Shown: positions 7,793-14,719 of the stretch, piece by piece
How positions within the stretch are numbered: the first letter of the stretch is position 1
How the letters are laid out: each line of letters opens with the position of its first letter
Source of the DNA: Pyrinomonadaceae bacterium
Lineage (GTDB): Bacteria; Acidobacteriota; Blastocatellia; Pyrinomonadales; Pyrinomonadaceae
DNA length: 33,356 nt
Assembly: GCA_014534425.1 (NCBI GenBank)
Contig: JACVRN010000045.1
Span: 1 to 33,356 of the forward strand
Direction: 5' to 3'
Notes under the pieces: generated by a model
Database searches by the model: none
What the model was told of the DNA's origin: nothing
The model's input: only the letters and a program-made list of their open reading frames with translations
Program-made: the position numbers and the translations under genes

Positions 7793-9598
7793 ATGCACGA
7801 TCTGCGGCGACTTTTAAGATATCTCAAGCCACATTGGGGAATATTCGCACTTGCGACCTTCTGCATGGTCTTGGTCGGCGTCCTCGAAAGCGCCACGAAC
7901 GCGCTCGTCGTTCCCATCTTCGATCAGGCATTTTCCCAATCGGGACAGCGCACGCCCACGCTCTACGGTCTACAAAAGCTTATACCCGCTTCCGGCCTCG
8001 GAGCCTGGCGCAACATCAGCCTGCTGCTCATCGTCTTCACTGTCTCGAAAGGCATAGCCGAATATTTCTCCACCTACCTGATGGCGCGCGTGGGCCAGGC
8101 TTCCGTGCTGCACCTGCGACAAGACCTGTACAGGCATGTGCTGTCGCAATCGGCATCTTTCTTTGAGCGTCACCGTACGAACTATCTGGTCTCGCGGCTG
8201 GTTTCAAGCGCTGCTGCCATAGAGCAGGCTGTCTCGAACACGCTGCGCGACATGCTGCGCGAAAGCTTCACGCTCGTCTTTTTCCTGGCCGCGAGTTTTT
8301 ACTATAGCTGGCGGCTGACGCTCGCCGCGATGGTCATTACGCCCATCATAGCTTATCTGACCGCGCGCTTCAGCCGCACCCTGCGCGACCTTGCGCGTGA
8401 CGCCTACGAAGGCAACAAGTTTCTGACTGACACGGCGCAGGAGGCCCTTGCCAATCAGGCGATTGTCAAAGCTTACAGAGCCGAAGAGCACGAGCAAAAA
8501 CGTTTTCGTGACGTGGCGCTGCAAATCGTTCGCGCCAACCTTCGCTCTGCGAAGATAGCCGCGCTTTCGCCTCCGACCATAGAGATGATTGGCATACTGG
8601 AAGTCATAGTGCTGCTTTATCTCGGCCAGCGCGAAATCATGGTCGGGCGCATGAACTCCGCGCAGTTTCTGACCTTTCTAATCTTTCTCTTCCGCAGCTA
8701 CGACCCCATGCGAAAGCTATCCAGGCTGCACAACAGTCTGGAGCAGGCGCTCGCTGCTGCGCGTCACGTCTGGGAAGTGATGGACGAGCACGCGGAGATT
8801 TTAGAGAAGCCGAACGCAGTCGAGTTGATGCCCCTGCAGAAAGCCATAGAGCTTCGCGGAGTCTCTTTCGGTTACGCGAACGATACGCGGGCCGTCCTGC
8901 GAAACGTCAGTCTCAGCATCCCCAAAGGCTCTATGGTCGCACTCGTTGGAGAATCCGGCGGCGGCAAATCGACTCTGACGAAGCTGCTCCCGCGCTTTCA
9001 TGACCCGAACGAAGGCGTGGTCGTCTGGGACGACATAGACCTGCGTGATGCAAAGCTTGCATCCTTGCGCCACCAGATAGCGCTGGTCACGCAGGAGACG
9101 GTTCTTTTTAATGACACGGTTCGCTATAACATCACTTACGGGCGGCCCGATGCGACCGACGCGGAATTGGAAGAGGCTGCGCGCGTGGCGTTCGCGCACG
9201 ACTTCATCATGCAGTTGCCTTCGGGCTACGATACGGTCATAGGCGAGCGCGGCATCTTTCTCTCCGGCGGCCAGCGTCAACGCATAGCGATTGCGCGTGC
9301 GGTGCTGACGGACGCGCCCGTGCTGGTTCTGGACGAAGCGACTTCGGCGCTGGATGCCGAATCCGAACGACTGGTGCAGAAGGCTCTGGCTAATCTCATA
9401 CGCAACCGCACGACCGTAGTGATAGCTCATCGTCTCTCGACCATACGCCGCGCCGACCTCATCGTCGTCATGGATAAGGGCCGGATAGTTGAGACGGGCA
9501 GGCACGAAGAGCTTCTCAAGCAAGGCGGGCTTTACCGGCGGCTGTACGAGCTACAGTTCGCAGATGAAGAGGAGGAGGTGTTAGTAAATAGTAAATAG
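7793..9598 (+). CDS. MsbA-like ABC exporter (fused permease and ATPase)
   Basis: 601 residues, the usual length for a half-transporter that works as a homodimer. The transmembrane domain (about 15-315) has six hydrophobic helices. The nucleotide-binding domain has Walker A GESGGGKST (386-394), Q-loop Gln434, the signature LSGGQRQR (490-497), Walker B LVLDE (511-515), D-loop SALD and switch His546 (VIAHRLST). Closest families are MsbA-type lipid A/lipid flippases and related multidrug exporters. The position next to yicC-gmk fits an envelope housekeeping role, but the substrate cannot be read from sequence. The ribosome site is weak. The stop codon lies inside an inverted repeat that separates it from yicC. 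Confidence 0.93.
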   Translation: MHDLRRLLRYLKPHWGIFALATFCMVLVGVLESATNALVVPIFDQAFSQSGQRTPTLYGLQKLIPASGLGAWRNISLLLIVFTVSKGIAEYFSTYLMARVGQASVLHLRQDLYRHVLSQSASFFERHRTNYLVSRLVSSAAAIEQAVSNTLRDMLRESFTLVFFLAASFYYSWRLTLAAMVITPIIAYLTARFSRTLRDLARDAYEGNKFLTDTAQEALANQAIVKAYRAEEHEQKRFRDVALQIVRANLRSAKIAALSPPTIEMIGILEVIVLLYLGQREIMVGRMNSAQFLTFLIFLFRSYDPMRKLSRLHNSLEQALAAARHVWEVMDEHAEILEKPNAVELMPLQKAIELRGVSFGYANDTRAVLRNVSLSIPKGSMVALVGESGGGKSTLTKLLPRFHDPNEGVVVWDDIDLRDAKLASLRHQIALVTQETVLFNDTVRYNITYGRPDATDAELEEAARVAFAHDFIMQLPSGYDTVIGERGIFLSGGQRQRIAIARAVLTDAPVLVLDEATSALDAESERLVQKALANLIRNRTTVVIAHRLSTIRRADLIVVMDKGRIVETGRHEELLKQGGLYRRLYELQFADEEEEVLVNSK

Positions 9599-9628
9599 AC
9601 AAAACGGTTCTTCTATTCACTATTTACT
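9583..9628. repeat. Inverted repeat with 7-bp units over the exporter stop codon
   Basis: Left arm 9583-9598 is AGTAAAT twice plus AG; right arm 9613-9628 is its reverse complement with one mismatch (15 of 16), with a 14-nt loop. The left arm supplies the last codons and the stop of the exporter, and the right arm ends 5 nt before the yicC ATG. There is no T tract, so read-through into yicC is expected. Confidence 0.75.
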
Positions 9629-9633
9629 CGTTT

Positions 9634-10512
9634 ATGAAATCCATGACAGGTTTCGGTCGCGGGTCTGCGACCGGAGATAATTTCAGCGTCAATGTTGATT
9701 TGAAGACGGTCAACAACAGATTCCTTGACGTGCATCTGCGTATGGGGGCAGAGCTTTCTGCGATCGAGCCGCTCATCAAGAGGCGCATCACCGAGAGGCT
9801 TTCGCGCGGTCGCGTTGACGCCACTCTCACCTTCGAGCGCACGGGCGAAGTCTCCTACGAATTGAATCGACCGTTGATTGCCGGATTCATCTCTGCCATG
9901 CGCGCCATGCAGCAGGAGTTCAACATAGAGGGCGAGCCGGACATCAACATCCTTGCGCGGCTGCCCGGCGCTATGCAGCCCGTCCGCGATTCGATTGACG
10001 AGGAGATGATTCGAGGGATTGAGCGCGCCGTAGAAGAAGCGCTGGACGAACTGGAGCGCATGCGCGAGCGCGAAGGTCAATCCCTGGTCGCAGAGATGCT
10101 CGCGCGGTTGGTCGAGATAGAGCGCCACATCCCTGTGATTGAAGATGCGGCTGCCGGGCTTGTTGAAGCCTATCGCGCGCGTTTGCAGAAGCGCATAGGA
10201 GAGCTTCTGGCGCGCGACGGCCAGGCGATTGAATTGGATCAGGGAAGACTCGCGCAGGAGCTTGCTTATCTGGCCGACCGCAGCGACATCACGGAAGAGT
10301 TGACGCGCCTGAGAAGCCACCTGGCGCAGTTTCGTGAGGCGATTGTAAGCGGCGGAGAGGTCGGAAAGCGCCTGGACTTTCTGCTTCAGGAATTGAACCG
10401 CGAAGCCAACACCGTGCTTTCGAAATCAACGGAGATGACAATCAAGGAGGCCGCGCTGGCGATTAAGGCGGAGGTGGAAAAGCTGCGCGAGCAGGTTCAG
10501 AATGTCGAGTGA
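9634..10512 (+). CDS. yicC: YicC/YloC-family endoribonuclease
   Basis: 292 residues, the normal length for the family. It starts with the hallmark MKSMTGFGRG. The YicC N-terminal domain (about 1-155) is followed by the conserved C-terminal DUF1732 region (about 208-292) with GKRLDFLLQELNREANTVLSKS near residues 250-270. YicC/YloC proteins are endoribonucleases implicated in RNA decay and stationary-phase fitness; this is family knowledge. The last 11 nt overlap the start of gmk, so translation is coupled. The yicC-gmk-rpoZ order is common in bacteria and supports the call. Confidence 0.95.
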   Translation: MKSMTGFGRGSATGDNFSVNVDLKTVNNRFLDVHLRMGAELSAIEPLIKRRITERLSRGRVDATLTFERTGEVSYELNRPLIAGFISAMRAMQQEFNIEGEPDINILARLPGAMQPVRDSIDEEMIRGIERAVEEALDELERMREREGQSLVAEMLARLVEIERHIPVIEDAAAGLVEAYRARLQKRIGELLARDGQAIELDQGRLAQELAYLADRSDITEELTRLRSHLAQFREAIVSGGEVGKRLDFLLQELNREANTVLSKSTEMTIKEAALAIKAEVEKLREQVQNVE

Positions 10513-11170
10513 GACGAAAGAGGTTGTAAGCGAGGAAGTCTTGGCCGGGCCTTCTGAGGCGCGAGGCATGCTTATCATTGTCGCGTCGCCTTCGGGCGGC
10601 GGCAAGGGCACACTGATTCGCCATGTGTTGAAAACTGTGCCCAATGTTGGCTATTCTGTATCGTTTACTACCCGGCCCGCGCGCGATGGTGAGACGAACG
10701 GTCAAGACTATTTCTTCGTCAGCGAAGAGACTTTCCGCGAGATGATTACGCGGGGAGAGTTTTTAGAGTGGGCGCGCGTGCACGCTCATCTTTACGGCAC
10801 GGGCCGCGCGCAGGTCGAGAAGGAGTTGAAAGAGAGGCGCGACATCATCCTTGAGATTGATGTGCAGGGCGCGGAGAGCGTGCGTAAACTGGTGCCCGGA
10901 GCGGTCGCCGTCTTTATTCTTCCCCCCTCGTTTGAAATCTTGCGTGACCGCCTCGTGGCGCGCGGCTCTGAGCACCCTTCAGACCTTTCGCTGCGCCTGA
11001 AGAATGCGCGAAGCGAAGTCGAGCGCTTCAGAGAGTTCGACTACGTCATCATCAACGACGATGCCGAAAGAGCCGGGGCGCAACTGGCTTCGGTCGTTTA
11101 TGCGGAGCGAGCGCGGCGCGAAAGACAGCAGCAGTTGGCCGAAGAGATACTCGGTAGTTTCCCCCTGTGA
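10502..11170 (+). CDS. gmk: Guanylate kinase
   Basis: 222 residues. It phosphorylates GMP to GDP with ATP in the cytoplasm. The P-loop reads SPSGGGKGT (29-37). The GMP-binding region follows with SVSFTTRPARDGETNGQDY (52-70) and FLEWARVHAHLYGT (87-100), and EIDVQGA (118-124) supplies the acidic metal-site residues. The N-terminal 20 residues are a polar extension ahead of the usual start; a later in-frame ATG (Met23) is the alternative start. The start overlaps the end of yicC by 11 nt; rpoZ follows after 50 nt. Confidence 0.97.
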   Translation: MSSETKEVVSEEVLAGPSEARGMLIIVASPSGGGKGTLIRHVLKTVPNVGYSVSFTTRPARDGETNGQDYFFVSEETFREMITRGEFLEWARVHAHLYGTGRAQVEKELKERRDIILEIDVQGAESVRKLVPGAVAVFILPPSFEILRDRLVARGSEHPSDLSLRLKNARSEVERFREFDYVIINDDAERAGAQLASVVYAERARRERQQQLAEEILGSFPL

Positions 11171-11220
11171 GCAAGAGAGCAATCATATTTCATGATAAAC
11201 GGCGCGGAGGATAGCAAATC

Positions 11221-11454
11221 ATGTCCAGAGTTGTAGAAGCGATTCATAAAGCTGAAGAGGATAACGAATCACCTGTGCTCGATTCAAAATACCGTTTGAT
11301 AATCGTGGCGGCGCAGAGAAGCAAGCAGCTTCAGCGCGGCGCACGCCCGCGCGTAGAGCTAGACCCGCAAAAGCACAAGCCTACGCGCATAGCGCTCGAA
11401 GAAGTAGAGCGCGGCAAAATCGGATTTTCCATCATAGACGGAGATAAAAGCTAG
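11221..11454 (+). CDS. rpoZ: RNA polymerase omega subunit
   Basis: 77 residues. The diagnostic stretch is DSKYRLIIVAAQRSKQL followed by GARPRV and a PTRIALEEVERGKI segment, as in other omega subunits, which help assemble the beta-prime subunit. A GGAGG lies 9 nt upstream of the ATG. It is the last gene of the exporter-yicC-gmk-rpoZ run and is closed by a long hairpin. Confidence 0.95.
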   Translation: MSRVVEAIHKAEEDNESPVLDSKYRLIIVAAQRSKQLQRGARPRVELDPQKHKPTRIALEEVERGKIGFSIIDGDKS

Positions 11455-11467
11455 TCTCTTGAAATAA

Positions 11468-11518
11468 CAAAGAGGGCAGTACTCTTGTCATACGATGACA
11501 GGAGTACTGCCCTCTTTG
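11468..11518. terminator. Long hairpin terminator between convergent operons
   Basis: Arms 11468-11490 and 11496-11518 pair over 23 bp with one wobble and a 5-nt loop. The short A and T runs at the ends are modest, but the position between convergent rpoZ and the DUF4157 gene makes bidirectional termination the likely role. Confidence 0.8.
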
Positions 11519-11541
11519 CTTCACCCTCCGGCTGGATAGAA

Positions 11542-11982
11542 TCAGGTCTGTGAGCTATCGCTCCAGGCTTGGTAGGCACGCTCGACCTCATGCGCTATGC
11601 GCTCGGCTTCAATCGCCAGGTATGCTTTCATGCGCGCCTCGCCGTCCCAAGCCTCGCTCCCGCGCAGCGCGACCCAGTAATTATAGAAGTAGCGAAGGAA
11701 GAATCGAATGTAGCCCGCATATTCGTACTGCAACACGTGCGTCGCCTCATGAGCTATAAGCCAGCCCTTTGTGCTCAGATTCCCATCAGCCTCCACCACA
11801 CGCTCGGGCGCTATAAATATATGCCTGCCCACGGTGATGGCTCCGATTCTGAGCCTCTTTGTTACAAGGCGCGCGAGGCGTCCACGATGAAGAAAAATCG
11901 GCGGCAGCTTAAGCTGTGGGTCGTTGAAATACTCGCGGAAAAACTTTTCCAGACGCCGATGCGATTCCCGCGCAAGTTTCAT
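11542..11982 (-). CDS. Small DUF4157-type zinc metallopeptidase-like protein
   Basis: 146 residues. The zinc motif HEATH (78-82, in IAHEATHVLQYEY) and a later acidic helix (YLAIEAERIAHEVE, about 121-134) that could supply the third ligand match the DUF4157/M48-like plan. There is no signal peptide, and the N-terminus is basic. A hydrophobic/aromatic stretch (GYIRFFLRYFYNYWVAL, 90-106) may touch the membrane. The ATG lies 8 nt after the stop of the ETF-QO gene, so the two are likely co-transcribed. Substrate and function are unknown; a non-proteolytic role is possible. Confidence 0.8.
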   Translation of the reverse strand: MKLARESHRRLEKFFREYFNDPQLKLPPIFLHRGRLARLVTKRLRIGAITVGRHIFIAPERVVEADGNLSTKGWLIAHEATHVLQYEYAGYIRFFLRYFYNYWVALRGSEAWDGEARMKAYLAIEAERIAHEVERAYQAWSDSSQT

Positions 11983-11990
11983 ATTAAATT

Positions 11991-13712
11991 TTACATACCT
12001 TTATAGTCAGGCCCGCCGCCGCCTTCGGGCGTCACCCAGTTAATTATCTGGTACGGATCCATGATGTCGCAGGTCTTGCAGTGCACGCAGTTGGAGAAGT
12101 TAATCTGCAAGCGTCGCCGTCCGTCCGCGCCGTCTTCCACCATCTCGTAAACCGCCGCAGGGCAAAAGCGCTGGCAAGGATTGCCGTACTCTTCCGCGCA
12201 GCGAGTGGAGCAGATGTTCGTGTCCAGCACATGCAGGTGCGCGGGCTGGTCTTCGTCATGCTTGACGGCGGCGTGATAAACGTCCGTCAGCTTTGTGAAG
12301 GTGAGCTTGCCGTCAAAGCGCAGGCCGTTGTAACGTTGCGAGATGTCGTCGCCCTTGTAGCCGTAGGATGAAAGCTTCTCCAAAGCTTCGTGTCCAGGCT
12401 CACCGCTTGCGCGGTCAAAGAGTCCCCAGCTTCTACCGCCCGTGATGAATTGAAGCCCTGCGTTAGCCATCCCCAACCAGCGCCCTCGTCTAAAGCCCGC
12501 GTGGAAATTTCTGACCTTGCGAAGCTCCGGCATAATCCAGCTAGCCTGCACAAGCTCCTCGTAACGCTTCAACTGTTTGGCAGAATAATCGCCCGCAAGC
12601 AGAGCTTCAAAGATTGCTTCAGCCGCCAGCATGCCGCTCTTGATAGCCGTGTGAATCCCCTTCAGGCGCTGCGAATTCAGGAAGCCCGCGCAATCGCCTA
12701 CGAGCAGCACTCCGTCGGCGTAAATCTGCGGCATGGCGTAGAGTCCGCCTGCGGCTATGGTCTTCGCGCCGTAGCGAATCATCTTTCCGCCTTCGAGAAG
12801 CTTTGCCAGGAAGGGATGCTGCTTGAAGCGCTGAAACTCCGCGTGCGGGTCAAGCAGTGGGTCGCGGTAATCAAGCCCCGTCACGTAGCCTATGTTGATA
12901 ATGCGGTTCTGCATCCCGTAAATCCAGCCGCCGCCGTAGGTCTTCGCGTCCGACGGGTAACCCAGTGTGTGCGTCACGCACCCCGCAGGGTAACGGTCAT
13001 CCGGCAACTCCCAAAGCTCCTTGATGCCGAGCGAGTAGACCTGCGGCTCGCGTCCTTCATTAAGATTAAGCCGCTCCGAAAGCTTTTTTGTCAGAGAGCC
13101 GCGCGGGCCTTCACCAAGCACAGTCACTTTCGCCAGAAGGTCAACGCCCGGCTCGAAATTCTCTTTCGGCTCGCCCTCTTTATCGATTCCCTTGTCGCCC
13201 GTTCGCACGCCCACCACGCGGTCATCTTCGCCGTAGAGCATCTCCGCGCCCGGAAATTCTGGAAAGATATTGACGCCCGCCTCTTCGCATTTCTCGCCCA
13301 GCCAGGAGGTCAGACGATTCAAAGAGACTATGTAATAGCCGTGATTCTTTAGCGGCGGCGGCGTAATCGGAGAGCGAATCGCGCGCTGCCTTGTGAGATA
13401 AAGAAAGTAGTCCTCCTTGACCGGAGACTCTAGCGGCGCGCCCTGTTCCTCGAAATCCGGCATCAACTCGCGCAGCGCACGCGGATCCATAACCGCGCCC
13501 GAAAGAATATGCGCGCCGACCGACGCGCCCTTTTCAATCACGCCAATCTCAATCTCTCCGAGCGCCTTCCCCTCGCGCTTCCCGCTCCCCACAGCCTCGT
13601 TATGCTCCCGCACGAGCCTCGCCAGGTGAAGCGCCCCGCTCAAATTCGCAGGCCCCGCTCCCACGAACACCACATCCATCTCCAGAGTCTCTCGCTCAAT
13701 CTTCTCTCTCAT
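11991..13712 (-). CDS. Electron transfer flavoprotein-ubiquinone oxidoreductase
   Basis: 573 residues from ATG 13712; an AGAGG 6 nt upstream supports this start rather than the 20-codon longer frame beginning at 13772. The enzyme passes electrons from ETF (acyl-CoA and amino-acid dehydrogenases) to the quinone pool at the inner membrane. The FAD motif is GAGPAN (18-23), with Asn where the third Gly is usual. The C-terminal iron-sulfur region has CPAAVYE (C517) and CVHCKTCDI (C542, C545, C548), the four canonical [4Fe-4S] ligands, then a GGGGPDY end typical of the family. Three further cysteines lie just before (C501, C505, C513). A TetR-operator-like palindrome sits at its promoter; the DUF4157 gene follows. 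Confidence 0.95.
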   Translation of the reverse strand: MREKIERETLEMDVVFVGAGPANLSGALHLARLVREHNEAVGSGKREGKALGEIEIGVIEKGASVGAHILSGAVMDPRALRELMPDFEEQGAPLESPVKEDYFLYLTRQRAIRSPITPPPLKNHGYYIVSLNRLTSWLGEKCEEAGVNIFPEFPGAEMLYGEDDRVVGVRTGDKGIDKEGEPKENFEPGVDLLAKVTVLGEGPRGSLTKKLSERLNLNEGREPQVYSLGIKELWELPDDRYPAGCVTHTLGYPSDAKTYGGGWIYGMQNRIINIGYVTGLDYRDPLLDPHAEFQRFKQHPFLAKLLEGGKMIRYGAKTIAAGGLYAMPQIYADGVLLVGDCAGFLNSQRLKGIHTAIKSGMLAAEAIFEALLAGDYSAKQLKRYEELVQASWIMPELRKVRNFHAGFRRGRWLGMANAGLQFITGGRSWGLFDRASGEPGHEALEKLSSYGYKGDDISQRYNGLRFDGKLTFTKLTDVYHAAVKHDEDQPAHLHVLDTNICSTRCAEEYGNPCQRFCPAAVYEMVEDGADGRRRLQINFSNCVHCKTCDIMDPYQIINWVTPEGGGGPDYKGM

Positions 13713-13761
13713 ATAAACCTCTGCCGTTAAGAAAAGCTCAAAAAAACATCCGGCTAAAAAA

Positions 13762-13789
13762 TGAATGACCATTCACTCAGTCGAGTATA
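13762..13789 (-). promoter_or_regulatory. Putative ETF-QO promoter with TetR-type operator
   Basis: On the minus strand a TATACT -10 box (13784-13789) is followed by the palindrome TGAATGGTCATTCA (13762-13775), which would cover about +2 to +15. No good -35 box is seen. Arms TGAATG/CATTCA resemble FadR-type TetR operators of Bacillus beta-oxidation genes, which fits an ETF-QO target; the regulator is not in this window. Confidence 0.5.
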
Positions 13790-13880
13790 ACAGAGGCTCC
13801 CGCGTTTAGTCGAAGCCGGAAAACTTCTGATAACTCGTCACCCGTTTTAACTTTTTCCTTTTACGTTTTTACTTTTGTCT

Positions 13881-13886
13881 TATACT
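13881..13886 (+). promoter_or_regulatory. Possible -10 box of a leaderless DUF3142 transcript
   Basis: TATACT lies 8 nt before the ATG at 13895 and no ribosome-binding site intervenes, so transcription from this box would begin at or next to the start codon. The -35 region is weak (T-rich only). Confidence 0.3.
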
Positions 13887-13894
13887 GTCGAGCA

Positions 13895-14719
13895 ATGAAG
13901 TGGCCGTTCGTCTCTAAAAAAAGCTTTGCTCTTATCTTCGTTCTGGTGCTGGCTCTGGTTGGAGTGTCGGCGTGGATTGTCCTCGCACGCGTGCAAGGCG
14001 AGAGGGTTATGGCGCTCGGTGCTGAAGGCAGGGGCGCTCGCATGGCCGGTTTTCCAAGGCTCATACTGTGGGCGTGGGAGCGCCCGGAGCGGTTGGATTT
14101 CATAGACCCGCGCGCGGTCGGCGTTGCGTTTCTGTCGAAAACAATCTACCTGCGCGAGGACAAAGTTATCGAACGCCCGCGCATGCAGCCCTTGAAAGTC
14201 CCGCAGGGCACAACGCTGGTAGCCGTCGTGCGTATAGAGACTGTGCGCGACGCTCCGCCCCTTCTTTCAACCACACAGCGCGCAGAGGTAGTGAAGGCGC
14301 TCGCTGAAGCGTCCCGCGCGCCGAACGTCTCTGTGCTTCAGATTGATTTCGACGCCCTGACATCAGAGCGCGAGTTTTACGCAAAGCTGCTGGAAGATGT
14401 GCGGCAGCAATTGCCCAAAGCCATGCCGCTCTCCATCACAGCGCTTGCTTCCTGGTGCATGGACGACAACTGGCTGGACAAGCTCCCCGTTGATGAGGCG
14501 GTGCCTATGCTCTTTCGCATGGGCGTTGATGAAAAGCGCATACGCGGCTTTATCAACGAAGGCGGACAGTTCCGCAGCCCTCTCTGTCGTTTGAGCAAAG
14601 GCGTCTCTACGGATGAGCCTGTGAAGTTGGCTTCAACGGAGTTACGCACCTACGTCTTCCACACGCAGGCTTGGACTGAGCGGTCAGTGCAGAGTGTTAT
14701 TCAAAAGGAGCCGAAATGA
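13895..14719 (+). CDS. DUF3142 protein, membrane-anchored
   Basis: 274 residues. One N-terminal hydrophobic helix (about 11-31) acts as a signal anchor, leaving the rest in the periplasm. The body matches the DUF3142 pattern as I remember it: LILWAWERPE (57-66), VGVAFLSKTIYL (75-86), RPRMQPLKVP (94-103), the acidic strand LQIDFDALTSERE (148-160), PLSITALASWCMDD (178-191) and LPVDEAVPMLFRMG (197-210). The repeated acidic ends of strands suggest a TIM-barrel like glycoside hydrolases, which is inference; no activity is known to me. Its stop overlaps the start of the next gene in an ATGA arrangement, so the two products are probably made together. Confidence 0.85.
   Translation: MKWPFVSKKSFALIFVLVLALVGVSAWIVLARVQGERVMALGAEGRGARMAGFPRLILWAWERPERLDFIDPRAVGVAFLSKTIYLREDKVIERPRMQPLKVPQGTTLVAVVRIETVRDAPPLLSTTQRAEVVKALAEASRAPNVSVLQIDFDALTSEREFYAKLLEDVRQQLPKAMPLSITALASWCMDDNWLDKLPVDEAVPMLFRMGVDEKRIRGFINEGGQFRSPLCRLSKGVSTDEPVKLASTELRTYVFHTQAWTERSVQSVIQKEPK

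Noticed and set aside
7517..7798. 93-codon minus-strand frame with a GGGAGG near an internal ATG
   Set aside because: It runs through the plus-strand promoter (TTGACG/TATATT) and the minus-strand promoter candidate, has no recognisable sequence, and contains Cys/Leu-rich nonsense-like stretches.
8801..10320. Two antisense frames (8801-9523 and 9613-10320) opposite the exporter and yicC
   Set aside because: Both mirror conserved genes and lack recognisable features.
12390..13352. 320-codon frame antisense to the ETF-QO gene
   Set aside because: It is a shadow of a well-supported gene, with no ribosome site and no domain.
13713..13772. Longer N-terminus for ETF-QO starting at 13772
   Set aside because: It would include the operator-like palindrome as coding sequence; ATG 13712 has an AGAGG 6 nt upstream.
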